NCBI GenBank assembly: GCA_900316925.1
Contig: ONEU01000091.1
Span: 1-15,276 of the forward strand
Source of the DNA: an uncultured Eubacteriales bacterium
GTDB taxonomy: Bacteria; Bacillota; Clostridia; Oscillospirales; Acutalibacteraceae
Direction: 5' to 3'
Length of the DNA: 15,276 nt
Part shown: in pieces, positions 1 to 7,393 of the stretch
How the letters are laid out: every line of letters starts with the position of its first letter
Numbering within the stretch: the stretch's first letter is position 1
Notes under the pieces: generated by a model
Databases searched by the model: none
What the model was told of the DNA's origin: nothing
Seen by the model: the letters and a program-made list of their open reading frames with translations, nothing else
Program-made: the position numbers and the translations under genes

Positions 1-116
1 GCGAAAAAAAGGTTTTCCCCGGACCCCTTTCCAAAATTCGCTGTGGAATAAGCCTTGAAGCAATCGGTAAGCACTAACTTCTCATCGCTGTTGCCGAAAA
101 ATTTGCATGAACTTTC
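1..116. repeat. Dispersed intergenic repeat, copy A
   Basis: The first 40 bases are identical to 11377-11416, and similarity continues without gaps to base 116 (about 98 of 116 positions by hand count, matching 11377-11492). The window starts inside the repeat, so its left end is unknown. It contains the core GGTTTTCCCCGGACCCC. A shorter related copy lies at 11538-11571. Read on the minus strand, the core encodes a FWKGVRGKPFF-like string in both long copies; I do not think this is a real protein. Family identity is not recognised. Confidence 0.85.
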
Positions 117-249
117 TTCGTTGTCTATTCGTTTATTTGACATCAGGATTACACTCACACTCGGGGCAGTGGTTTTTCCTTTGTGGAATCAAAGTCACCT
201 TTTCTTGACGGAAATGCGTTCGGATGTCAGAAGAAATCAGCCAATTTTG

Positions 250-278
250 TTGATTTATTCAAAACTATGTGCTATAAT
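250..278 (+). promoter_or_regulatory. secA promoter
   Basis: The -35 element is TTGATT (250-255), followed by a 17-base spacer and a consensus TATAAT (273-278). The -10 is extended by TGC directly before it. Transcription would start near 285, giving a leader of roughly 35 bases before the ATG at 319. This placement also argues against any secA start upstream of 319. Confidence 0.8.
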
Positions 279-318
279 AGTTAGGAATTTCCCAATATTG
301 AGTAAGAGGTGGACACCA

Positions 319-3300
319 ATGGGTTTTAAAACTTGGTTTAACGGACGAAACAGCCGTAAAGAGCTGAAAAAAATACAGCCTTTGGTTAACAAAGTGCTTG
401 AACTCGAAAAGAAATATCAGGAGTTCTCCGACGCCGAATTGCGTGCAGAAACTGACCGCTTTAAGGCTAAGTTCCAGGAAGAGGGCATGGACAGCAAACG
501 AAAAGAGGAGATCCTCGACGAGATTCTCCCCGAAGCCTTCGCCGTCTGCCGTGAGGCATCCTGGCGTGTACTTGGCATGAAACACTTCCCCGTGCAGATC
601 ATCGGCGGCATTATCCTTCACAGGGGCCGTATCAGTGAGATGAAAACCGGTGAAGGTAAAACGCTCGTGGCTACCCTCCCGGCATACCTTAACGCACTGG
701 CAGGCGACGGTGTACACGTCGTTACCGTCAACGAATACCTCGCCAGACGTGACGCCGAATGGATGGGCAAGATCTACCGCTTCCTCGGCCTGACTGTCGG
801 TATCCTGCAGCATGACTGCACCAACGAACAGCGTAAGGAAGCCTATAATTCCGACATTACATACGCTACCAATAACGAACTCGGTTTCGACTACCTGCGT
901 GATAACATGGTGGTCTATAAAGAAAACAAGGTGCAGAGAGGCCACACCTTTGCCATCGTCGATGAGGTTGACTCCATCCTCATTGATGAAGCCAGAACCC
1001 CGCTGATCATCTCCGGTCAGGGCGATAAATCGACCGACCTTTATGAGCGTGCGGATGAGCTTGCCAAGACCATGAAATGCAAGCGCATTGCCGAGACCGA
1101 CGCCAAAGAGGATAACGACGCCGAATACGAGGAAGAGGGCATCGACTACATTGTCGATGAGAAAGCCAAGACCGCTACCCTTACTCCTGTCGGCGTGAAA
1201 AAGACAGAAGCCTTCTTCAACATTGAGAACCTGTCTGACCCCGAAAATATGACCATCTCCCATCATATCAACCAGGCTGTCAAGGCCCGCGGCGTGATGA
1301 GAAGAGACATCGAATATGTCGTCAACGAAAAGGGCGAGGTCATCATCGTTGACGAATTTACCGGCCGTCTCATGTACGGCAGACGCTACAACGAGGGGCT
1401 GCACCAGGCAATCGAAGCCAAGGAAGGCGTGAGCGTTCAGCGTGAAAGCAAGACCCTTGCTACCATTACCTTCCAGAACTTCTTCCGTCTTTACAAAAAG
1501 CTCTCCGGTATGACCGGTACCGCGATGACGGAGGAAACCGAGTTCTCCGAAATCTATCACCTGGATGTTATCGAGATCCCCACCAACAAGCCTGTTCAGA
1601 GAGTTGACTTCCCCGATGCGATCTTCAAGACCGAAAAGGGTAAGTTCACCGCTCTCATCAACGATATTGCCGAAGCCAACAGGAACGGTCAGCCTGTTCT
1701 GGTCGGTACGGTATCCATTGATAAGTCCGAAGAGCTGAGTGCCCTGCTCAAAAAGAAGGGCATCAAGCACAATGTCCTCAATGCGAAGCTCCATGCGAAG
1801 GAAGCCGAGATCGTTGCACAGGCCGGTAAGCTCGGTGCCGTCACCATTGCCACCAACATGGCAGGACGTGGTACGGATATCAAGCTCGGCGGTAATGATG
1901 AGTTCCTCGCAAGGGCAGAAATGCGCAGAAGAGACTACTCCGACGAACTGATCGAGGAAGCTACCGGCTATGCGGAGACCACCGACGAAGAGATCATCAA
2001 CGCCAGGAAACTCTACCGTGAGCTGCTGGAAAAATACCATGCCGAGACCGAAGCGGAAGCCGAAAAGGTCAGAGAAGCCGGCGGTCTGTTCATCATGGGT
2101 ACCGAGCGTCACGAATCCAGACGTATCGACAACCAGCTGCGCGGCCGTGCCGGACGTCAGGGCGATCCCGGTGCCAGCCGCTTCTATCTGTCGGCCGAGG
2201 ACAATCTACTGCGTCTGTTTGCCGGCGACAGAATTGCCTCCATCATGGACAGAATGCCCGGTGAAGAGGACGAGCCGCTGGAGAGCAAGCTGCTGTCCAA
2301 TACCATTGCCAGTGCGCAGGCAAAGGTTGAGGCCCGTAACTTCAATATCCGTAAGAGCGTGCTGGAATTTGACGACGTGATGAACCGCCAGAGAGAGATC
2401 ATCTACACCCAGCGTGACCAGGTGCTCGATGGCGAAAACCTGCGTGAAACCATCCTCAAGATGATTCCCGATGCCGTATCCGCCAAGATTGCAGAGTACC
2501 TGCCCTTTGACGAGAAGGATGACTGGAACCTGGAGGGTCTGAGAGAATCCCTGCGCGGCTGGCTCATCGACGAGAGCGACGAGGAAACCCTTGTCTACAC
2601 CCCGGAGGAGCTTGAAACCCTTGAAAAGGATTATCTCATAGAGATGCTCACCGAGAAAGCCACCAAGGAATACGAAGAGAACGAGAAACTGGTTCCCGAG
2701 GAGACCATGAGAGAGCTTGAGCGTGTGTACCTGCTCAAGAATGTGGATAACTACTGGATGGAGCACATCGACGCAATGGAGGAACTCAAAAAGGGTATCC
2801 GCCTGCGTTCTTATGGTCAGCACGATCCGGTTGTAGAATACAGACTCGAAGGCTTTGATATGTTTGACGACATGATCAAGTCCATCCGTGAGGATACCAT
2901 CAAGATGCTCATGGTTATCCCGAAGCGTGTCAGCGAGCGTCTGAGACAGCAGGATGAAATGCGTCAGCTTGCTATCAAGCGTGCTGCCAGCGGTCGTGCC
3001 AGAGCGGCTGCCCTTGCTGCCCTGAGTGCGCAGAAGGCTGCCGATGCAGCTGAACAGGATCTCCAGGCCGTACCCATCGTCACCCCGGTTGACGAGGATG
3101 AGCCGCTGCAGGCAGATGCCGTCATCACCGCAGAGCCTGAAGAAACCGACAGCGAATCTGCCGCTGAAGAAGTCAGCACTTCTGAAGAGGAAAAGACCTA
3201 TTCCGAAGACGACATTCAGAAAGCTGCCGGCAAGTTCATGCAGCGTGAGCAGGTTGCCATGCCCACCTCCACCAATCTCGACGGCAGCAGCGGTCCTGTT

Positions 3301-3396
3301 AACCGCACCGTCAAGAAGGTCAAGATCGGCCGCAACGATCCCTGTCCCTGCGGCAGCGGTAAAAAATACAAAAAATGCTGTGGCCGCAACGCCTGA
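319..3396 (+). CDS. secA: Protein translocase ATPase SecA
   Basis: SecA is the ATPase that pushes unfolded preproteins through the SecYEG channel at the inner face of the membrane. The product has 1025 residues. Visible motifs are Walker A in MKTGEGKT (residues 108-115), Walker B/DEAD-like DEVD (215-218), the motif GTERHESRRIDNQLRGRAGR in the second nucleotide-binding domain, the helical scaffold/wing region, and a C-terminal zinc-binding SEC-C tail (Cys1009, 1011, 1020, 1021) that in known SecAs binds SecB or ribosomes. Start chosen at 319: a GAGGTGG site precedes it and the promoter lies at 250-278, although the frame is open back to base 55 through the repeat. It is longer than Bacillus SecA (about 840 residues) because of an enlarged variable segment after TDIKLG (about 522-587) and a long acidic, Ala/Glu-rich linker before the zinc tail. 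It is monocistronic, closed by a terminator at 3479. The identification is certain. Confidence 0.98.
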   Translation: MGFKTWFNGRNSRKELKKIQPLVNKVLELEKKYQEFSDAELRAETDRFKAKFQEEGMDSKRKEEILDEILPEAFAVCREASWRVLGMKHFPVQIIGGIILHRGRISEMKTGEGKTLVATLPAYLNALAGDGVHVVTVNEYLARRDAEWMGKIYRFLGLTVGILQHDCTNEQRKEAYNSDITYATNNELGFDYLRDNMVVYKENKVQRGHTFAIVDEVDSILIDEARTPLIISGQGDKSTDLYERADELAKTMKCKRIAETDAKEDNDAEYEEEGIDYIVDEKAKTATLTPVGVKKTEAFFNIENLSDPENMTISHHINQAVKARGVMRRDIEYVVNEKGEVIIVDEFTGRLMYGRRYNEGLHQAIEAKEGVSVQRESKTLATITFQNFFRLYKKLSGMTGTAMTEETEFSEIYHLDVIEIPTNKPVQRVDFPDAIFKTEKGKFTALINDIAEANRNGQPVLVGTVSIDKSEELSALLKKKGIKHNVLNAKLHAKEAEIVAQAGKLGAVTIATNMAGRGTDIKLGGNDEFLARAEMRRRDYSDELIEEATGYAETTDEEIINARKLYRELLEKYHAETEAEAEKVREAGGLFIMGTERHESRRIDNQLRGRAGRQGDPGASRFYLSAEDNLLRLFAGDRIASIMDRMPGEEDEPLESKLLSNTIASAQAKVEARNFNIRKSVLEFDDVMNRQREIIYTQRDQVLDGENLRETILKMIPDAVSAKIAEYLPFDEKDDWNLEGLRESLRGWLIDESDEETLVYTPEELETLEKDYLIEMLTEKATKEYEENEKLVPEETMRELERVYLLKNVDNYWMEHIDAMEELKKGIRLRSYGQHDPVVEYRLEGFDMFDDMIKSIREDTIKMLMVIPKRVSERLRQQDEMRQLAIKRAASGRARAAALAALSAQKAADAAEQDLQAVPIVTPVDEDEPLQADAVITAEPEETDSESAAEEVSTSEEEKTYSEDDIQKAAGKFMQREQVAMPTSTNLDGSSGPVNRTVKKVKIGRNDPCPCGSGKKYKKCCGRNA

Positions 3397-3430
3397 TACT
3401 GCTGTTATCCGCTGACGGTCACCCCGTACA

Positions 3431-3514
3431 GGCAGTCAGACTGCCGTTTCCCACATCCGGCTATTCCCTTTGATTTTCAGGCACGGTCACTCCATCAGGT
3501 AACCGTGCCTTTTT
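3431..3514 (+). terminator. secA terminator region
   Basis: The main hairpin pairs AGGCACGGT (3479-3487) with ACCGTGCCT (3502-3510) and is followed directly by TTTTT, a standard intrinsic terminator. A smaller hairpin, GGCAGT-CAG-ACTGCC (3431-3445), sits upstream and lacks a good U-run. The terminator ends only about 30 bases before the next start codon, leaving little room for a separate promoter for the downstream gene. Confidence 0.85.
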
Positions 3515-3543
3515 ATTGCTATTTTTCGTCAATAGGTGATGTT

Positions 3544-4596
3544 ATGACATTTCCCGCTCACGATCTCTGGCAGGAGCTTTCTATGACCGCCAGACCGATC
3601 ATCCTCTATGGCACCGGCAACGGCGCCGATAAAATCCTCAATGAACTGGAACGCCTCCACATCCCTGTCAGCGGTGTGACGGCCAGCGACGGCTTTGTCC
3701 GCAGCCGACAGTTCCGCGGCTTCCCGGTCAGGGCATTGTCGGAGATCACCCGGGACTTTGAGGACCCCATTCTTCTCGTGGCTTTCGGGTCACAGCGTCC
3801 CGAGGTCATTGACAGCATCCTCCGTCTTTCACAAACCCATACTGTCCGCTGTGCCGATGTGCCGGTCTACGGCGACAATATCTTTAACGCCGACTTTTAC
3901 CGTGCCCACGAAAAGGAGCTCCGCACCGTTTACGATCTTCTGGGCGATGCGCTCTCCAAAAAGACCCTGGAATGCGTCGTCCGCTTCAAGCTCACGGGAG
4001 AGCTTTCCGGCTTCACCGGCTGTTTTTCCGACAAGGACGATGTTTTCCGTGATATCCTTCAATTAGGGCAGGACGAAAGCTATCTGGATCTGGGCGCTTA
4101 CCGCGGCGACACCATTGCGGAGTTCCTGCACTATACCGGCGGGTTCTACCGCCATATCACCGCTCTGGAGCCTGACGAAAAAACCTACCGCAAGCTCCGT
4201 GAGGCTGCCGGACATCTTCCCCATACCCAACTCTTCCGCATGGGGATCTGGTCACATGACACCGATCTTCCCTTTCATGGTTCCGTGGGCAGAGGCTCTT
4301 CCATCCGTCAGGACGGCAGCCGTTCCCTTCCTGTCACCGCCGTTGACACGCTCTATAAACGCCGTTCCCTTTCCTATCTCAAGGCCGACGTGGAGGGTGC
4401 TGAGGAACAGGCCCTGCTTGGCAGCATCCGCACTCTGCAGCGTGATAAGCCGAAGCTGAATATCGCCCTCTATCACCGCAGTGAGGATATCTTCAAGCTC
4501 CCGCTGCTGCTTCATTCCATACAGCCCGGCTACCGCTTCTTCCTCCGGCAGCACCCCCACATCCCCGCCTGGGACCTTAACCTGTATGCCGTGTAA
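3544..4596 (+). CDS. FkbM-family SAM-dependent methyltransferase with N-terminal Rossmann-like domain
   Basis: This 350-residue protein has two parts. Residues 18-100 look like a nucleotide-binding Rossmann-like domain (ILYGTGNGADKIL near the start, LLVAFGSQRPEVI later), similar to domains found on sugar-modifying enzymes. Residues about 140-350 carry the FkbM methyltransferase signature: YLDLGAYRGDT (180-190, SAM-binding loop), ALEPDE (acidic residue Glu209, expected to bind the SAM ribose) and LKADVEGAEE (279-288), then ALYHRSEDIF. FkbM enzymes O-methylate sugars and related acceptors; the substrate here cannot be told. Start chosen at 3544 with AGGTGA four bases upstream, rather than the in-frame ATG at 3505, which lies inside the secA terminator. 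No membrane segments or signal peptide. It probably shares a transcript with the next small gene. Its own promoter is not obvious. Confidence 0.85.
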   Translation: MTFPAHDLWQELSMTARPIILYGTGNGADKILNELERLHIPVSGVTASDGFVRSRQFRGFPVRALSEITRDFEDPILLVAFGSQRPEVIDSILRLSQTHTVRCADVPVYGDNIFNADFYRAHEKELRTVYDLLGDALSKKTLECVVRFKLTGELSGFTGCFSDKDDVFRDILQLGQDESYLDLGAYRGDTIAEFLHYTGGFYRHITALEPDEKTYRKLREAAGHLPHTQLFRMGIWSHDTDLPFHGSVGRGSSIRQDGSRSLPVTAVDTLYKRRSLSYLKADVEGAEEQALLGSIRTLQRDKPKLNIALYHRSEDIFKLPLLLHSIQPGYRFFLRQHPHIPAWDLNLYAV

Positions 4597-4639
4597 CCCA
4601 TCACCCGCCGTCCGCATAGGATATACAGGAGTGATTTCT

Positions 4640-4798
4640 ATGCAGCCCTGTGAGCTGACCGCAGCGGTCACCGCCGTTGCCAATACCCTTGCCTGCCGTC
4701 TGACCAACGATGAACTGACCATTCTTTCGGCCGTCCTGGTGCAGCTTGGCGACACCCTTGCCGTGATCGTCACCCAGCGGGAGCGCTGCGAAAAATAA
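4640..4798 (+). CDS. Small DUF6774-like protein (52 aa)
   Basis: A short protein starting MQPCELTAAV and ending QRERCEK, preceded by AGGAG eight bases before the ATG, which is what fixes this start. The pattern of ELTA..TA.AN..A, L(T/S)(N/D)DEL..L and QLGDTLA.I..QR..C matches my memory of DUF6774, a family of small Clostridia proteins of unknown function. It is predicted to be two amphipathic helices, with a Cys near each end (Cys4 and Cys50) and one in the middle (Cys19). No signal peptide. It follows the methyltransferase by 43 bases and is probably co-transcribed with it. No function can be assigned. Confidence 0.8.
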   Translation: MQPCELTAAVTAVANTLACRLTNDELTILSAVLVQLGDTLAVIVTQRERCEK

Positions 4799-4800
4799 AC

Positions 4801-4866
4801 ATCCCCTTGTTGATTACTTCATCCCCGTTGGGGGAATGATAAGCCTATCAACAAGGGGGTATTTTT
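4801..4866 (+). promoter_or_regulatory. Branched hairpin that hides the DUF421 ribosome binding site
   Basis: Starting two bases after the preceding stop codon, CCCCTTGTTGAT (4803-4814) pairs perfectly with ATCAACAAGGGG (4847-4858), extendable to 14 pairs with A-U and U-G at the base. The loop holds a second hairpin (CCCC 4823-4826 with GGGG 4830-4833, plus further pairs). The AAGGGGG Shine-Dalgarno (4853-4859) of the next gene forms the right arm. The run TATTTTT that follows means the same structure could also act as an intrinsic terminator of the upstream pair of genes. Either use would control the downstream gene. Confidence 0.7.
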
Positions 4867-5541
4867 ATGGAATGGTTCAAAGTCCTGCTCACCTCTCTGC
4901 TTTCCGCAGGGGCGCTGTTTTTGATCGCCAAGCTGATCGGTCACAAGCAGATCTCCCAACTGGATTTCTTCGATTACATCACGGGCATCACCATCGGTTC
5001 GATTGCCGCCGAACTGGCCACCGAGCTGGAAGCGCCCTGGAAACCGCTCCTGGCAATGGCCGTTTACGGCACCGTGGCCATCGTACTGAGTCTGCTCACC
5101 CAGAAGCTGCCCCGCACACGGAAGTATCTCAACGGTTCTCCCACCATCATCCTCAATGACGGCAAGCTCTATCGGGAGAACATGAAAAAAGCCAAGCTGG
5201 AGCTGAGTGAGTTCCTGCTGCTGTGCCGACAGGAGGGCTATTTTGACCTCAACGATATCCGTACCGCCGTCTTTGAGTGCAACGGCCGTCTCACGATTCT
5301 GCCCCACAGCAGTAAACGCCCGCTGAATCCCTCCGACCTGGGACTTGCCGCCGAGGAGGAGGCCATCAGCACCGAATTGATCATGGACGGACGCATCCTG
5401 GGGGAAAACCTGAAACGCCGGGGACTTGACGATGTGTGGCTCACCCGTCAGCTCCGAAAGCAGGGCTTTCACCATGCCAGTGAAGTCTTTTTGGCGGTCT
5501 GCGATGAGCATAACCGGCTCTCCCTCTTTGGCTACTCGTGA
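4867..5541 (+). CDS. DUF421/YetF-like membrane protein
   Basis: A 224-residue protein with about three N-terminal membrane segments (residues 4-24, 37-55 and 60-80) and a cytoplasmic C-terminal part. The segments LGHKQISQLDFFDYITGITIG-like (here IGHKQISQLDFFDYI) and GSPTIILNDGKLYRENMKKAKL are the family hallmarks of the DUF421/YetF/YcaP group; in Bacillus, members such as YetF, YrbG and the spore proteins SpoVAE-linked relatives are poorly understood. Role unknown; membrane location is secure. ATG at 4867 lies seven bases after AAGGGGG, but that site sits in a strong hairpin (4801-4860), so translation may be limited or coupled to that of the gene before it. It converges on the leftward operon and ends at a shared hairpin. 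Confidence 0.85.
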   Translation: MEWFKVLLTSLLSAGALFLIAKLIGHKQISQLDFFDYITGITIGSIAAELATELEAPWKPLLAMAVYGTVAIVLSLLTQKLPRTRKYLNGSPTIILNDGKLYRENMKKAKLELSEFLLLCRQEGYFDLNDIRTAVFECNGRLTILPHSSKRPLNPSDLGLAAEEEAISTELIMDGRILGENLKRRGLDDVWLTRQLRKQGFHHASEVFLAVCDEHNRLSLFGYS

Positions 5542-5544
5542 CAG

Positions 5545-5574
5545 AAAAAATCCCCTGACAACAACTGTCAGGGG
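5545..5574 (-). terminator. Terminator of the rbfA-ribF operon, shared with DUF421 gene
   Basis: CCCCTGACA (5552-5560) and TGTCAGGGG (5566-5574) form a perfect nine-pair stem with a five-base loop. On the minus strand it is followed by A and six Ts (A-run 5545-5550 on the plus strand), the proper shape for ending the leftward operon. On the plus strand the trailing sequence is TGTACTTCC, so its effect on the DUF421 transcript is weaker. Confidence 0.85.
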
Positions 5575-5590
5575 TGTACTTCCGATACGG

Positions 5591-6448
5591 TCACGGGATG
5601 ACGGCATACAGGACGGAAAGTTCCCGTTTTTCGAGATACTGCCGCACCCGGTCAACTAACGGATAACGACACTCCGACTGGGCGATTCTCCCGAAATATG
5701 CATCCGCCTCCTGCTGTCTGCCCAGTACGGCACAGGAAAGACCGGCATTGTAATAACCCGCCAGCATACGGTACCCGACGCTTCTGGAAATGTCGCCGTC
5801 CAGGGGCTGGCTTGCACGAGACGATGCGATCATCTGCTCGGCGATCACTCTGTCTGCCGTCCGCAGCTCCTCCGGCGTGCGTTTGTAAAACTCCACCTCC
5901 AGGCGTGCTGCCTCGAACCGTCTCACATACATCAACTGTATCCCGCCTCCGGGAAATTTCGGGTTATTGAGCGCTTCATACATCTTCGCAAGCAGATAAT
6001 CCGCCTGGGACAGATCCTGCAGCTTCTCCCGCAGCGACAGCATCCCTCCATAGAAATGGAACGCCGCCATCGGCGACTTCTTCTTCTCGGCATAGGGTTG
6101 CAAAATCTCCAGATACTCCTGTGCCGTCTCCGCTTTTTCATACGACAGCGCACCGAACAGGATATTGCAGTACACAAATAGCCGTTTCATTCCCACGCTG
6201 CGGGCAGCAATCTTCTCCTGCCGGGCAAGCCACTTGTCATAATCCACCGGCAGCAGATTCATGGAGGCCACATAGAGCTTATGGGAACCCTTGATGGCAA
6301 TGAGCTCCGCCGCCAGGGACAGCAGCATGGCAGCCAGTCCCGCTATTGCTCCGAACAGACTGCTCCCCAATAACAGCGCAATGCCCGCTCCAAAGAAAAA
6401 CATCGCCAGAAAAAATACCAACGCTGTGGGTAAAAACGCAAAAACCAT
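5591..6448 (-). CDS. Unknown membrane protein, two TM segments plus TPR-like helical domain
   Basis: This 285-residue protein opens with two adjacent hydrophobic stretches (about residues 3-26 and 29-51), then a soluble helical region with repeats of bulky/aromatic-Ala patterns (for example GALSYEKAETAQEYLEILQP, GCAVLG-like SCAVLGRQQEADAYFGRIA) that resemble tetratricopeptide repeats. I do not recognise the family. The start is supported by AAGGAG eight bases upstream, and the stop of ribF (TAA) overlaps that site, so it is the last gene of the leftward operon and is probably translated on the same message as ribF and truB. It may be a membrane-anchored adaptor, but nothing in the sequence shows a partner. 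Confidence 0.75.
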   Translation of the reverse strand: MVFAFLPTALVFFLAMFFFGAGIALLLGSSLFGAIAGLAAMLLSLAAELIAIKGSHKLYVASMNLLPVDYDKWLARQEKIAARSVGMKRLFVYCNILFGALSYEKAETAQEYLEILQPYAEKKKSPMAAFHFYGGMLSLREKLQDLSQADYLLAKMYEALNNPKFPGGGIQLMYVRRFEAARLEVEFYKRTPEELRTADRVIAEQMIASSRASQPLDGDISRSVGYRMLAGYYNAGLSCAVLGRQQEADAYFGRIAQSECRYPLVDRVRQYLEKRELSVLYAVIP

Positions 6449-6460
6449 GATCGTTACTCC

Positions 6461-7378
6461 TTATGACTGAACCCATCCTGCCGCCAGGATTTGCCTGTCG
6501 TGTTCAATCGCCGCTTTTAATTCATCCAGACTGTTGAATTTCCGCTCCGGCCGGACAAAGCAGTCGAACCGGATGTCCAGCACCTCACCATACAGCTCCC
6601 GTCCGTGATACACCGGCAGCCAGGTCTCAATCAGCACCTCATCCGAACCGACGGTCGGTTTCACCCCGATATTGGAGATCCCCCGATAGCGCTGCCCGTC
6701 CACCGTCACCCAAGAGCCATACACACCGAAGGGCGGCTGTACCAGTCCCTCCGGGAAGCGCTGGTTAAGGGTGGGATAGCCCAGACGGTGCCCCAGACGG
6801 CGGCCATGTATCACCTCCAGCCGGAAGCCATACTGTCTGCCGAGCATTTCATTGGCAGCCGGAATATCCCCGGCGGCAATGCTCTTCCGGATACGGGTGG
6901 AGCTGATGGGCAGTTCCCCATAGCACAGCTGCGGCTGCGTCGTCTCGCTGACGCCGTACTGACGGCAGAGGGTATGCAGTATCTCCCCGTTGCCGGACGC
7001 GCCGCTGCCAAAGTGATAGTTAAAGCCGCAGCCCGCATGAACCGCATGGAAACAGCCCACGAGAATATCCCGTACAAAGCTCTCGGCATCTATATGGCGG
7101 ATGGTACGGAAGTCAATGAGATATACCCGCTGTACGCCCAGCTCCTCCAGTACCGCCAACTTATCCTCCAACGGGACAATGTGCTTCGGCGCTTCCCCAA
7201 ACAGCACCAGCCGGGGACTTTGCTGTAATGTAAAAACCGCAGGCAGCACGCCGTTCTGCGCGGCATAGCTGACTGCTTCCTGAATGACCGCCCGGTGCCC
7301 CAGGTGTACCCCGTCAAAATAGCCCAGGGCCGTTGCCGTAGGCTCTTGTGAGCGGTTCAGTTCCTTGATAATTTCCAT
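6461..7378 (-). CDS. ribF: Bifunctional riboflavin kinase / FAD synthetase
   Basis: RibF phosphorylates riboflavin to FMN and then adenylates it to FAD in the cytosol. The 305-residue length is usual. The N-terminal nucleotidyltransferase half carries ALGYFDGVHLGH (residues 17-28, the HxGH-type nucleotide-binding motif) and PISSTRIR (157-164, the usual ISSTxIR motif). The C-terminal kinase half carries GRRLGHRLGYPTLN (192-205), PPFGVYG (215-221), GISNIGVKPTVG (233-244), and LIETWLPV with the expected catalytic Glu251. The segment that is usually DFRFGxxxxG reads NYHFGSGASG (120-129), a mild deviation. ATG at 7378 with GGTGA upstream; 15 bases after truB. Confidence 0.95.
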   Translation of the reverse strand: MEIIKELNRSQEPTATALGYFDGVHLGHRAVIQEAVSYAAQNGVLPAVFTLQQSPRLVLFGEAPKHIVPLEDKLAVLEELGVQRVYLIDFRTIRHIDAESFVRDILVGCFHAVHAGCGFNYHFGSGASGNGEILHTLCRQYGVSETTQPQLCYGELPISSTRIRKSIAAGDIPAANEMLGRQYGFRLEVIHGRRLGHRLGYPTLNQRFPEGLVQPPFGVYGSWVTVDGQRYRGISNIGVKPTVGSDEVLIETWLPVYHGRELYGEVLDIRFDCFVRPERKFNSLDELKAAIEHDRQILAAGWVQS

Positions 7379-7393
7379 CTTGTTGTCACCAAT

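Noticed and set aside
55..318. N-terminal extension of secA by 88 codons
   Set aside because: It runs through the dispersed repeat and the promoter, lacks SecA-like sequence, and a good ribosome binding site precedes ATG 319.
265..2112. Long open frame (615 codons) antisense to secA
   Set aside because: It lies fully opposite a certain secA gene; its composition follows from secA codon use, and it has no ribosome binding site or recognisable domain.
4481..4639. N-terminal extension of the DUF6774-like gene
   Set aside because: It overlaps the end of the methyltransferase in another frame; the AGGAG site and family resemblance fix the start at 4640.
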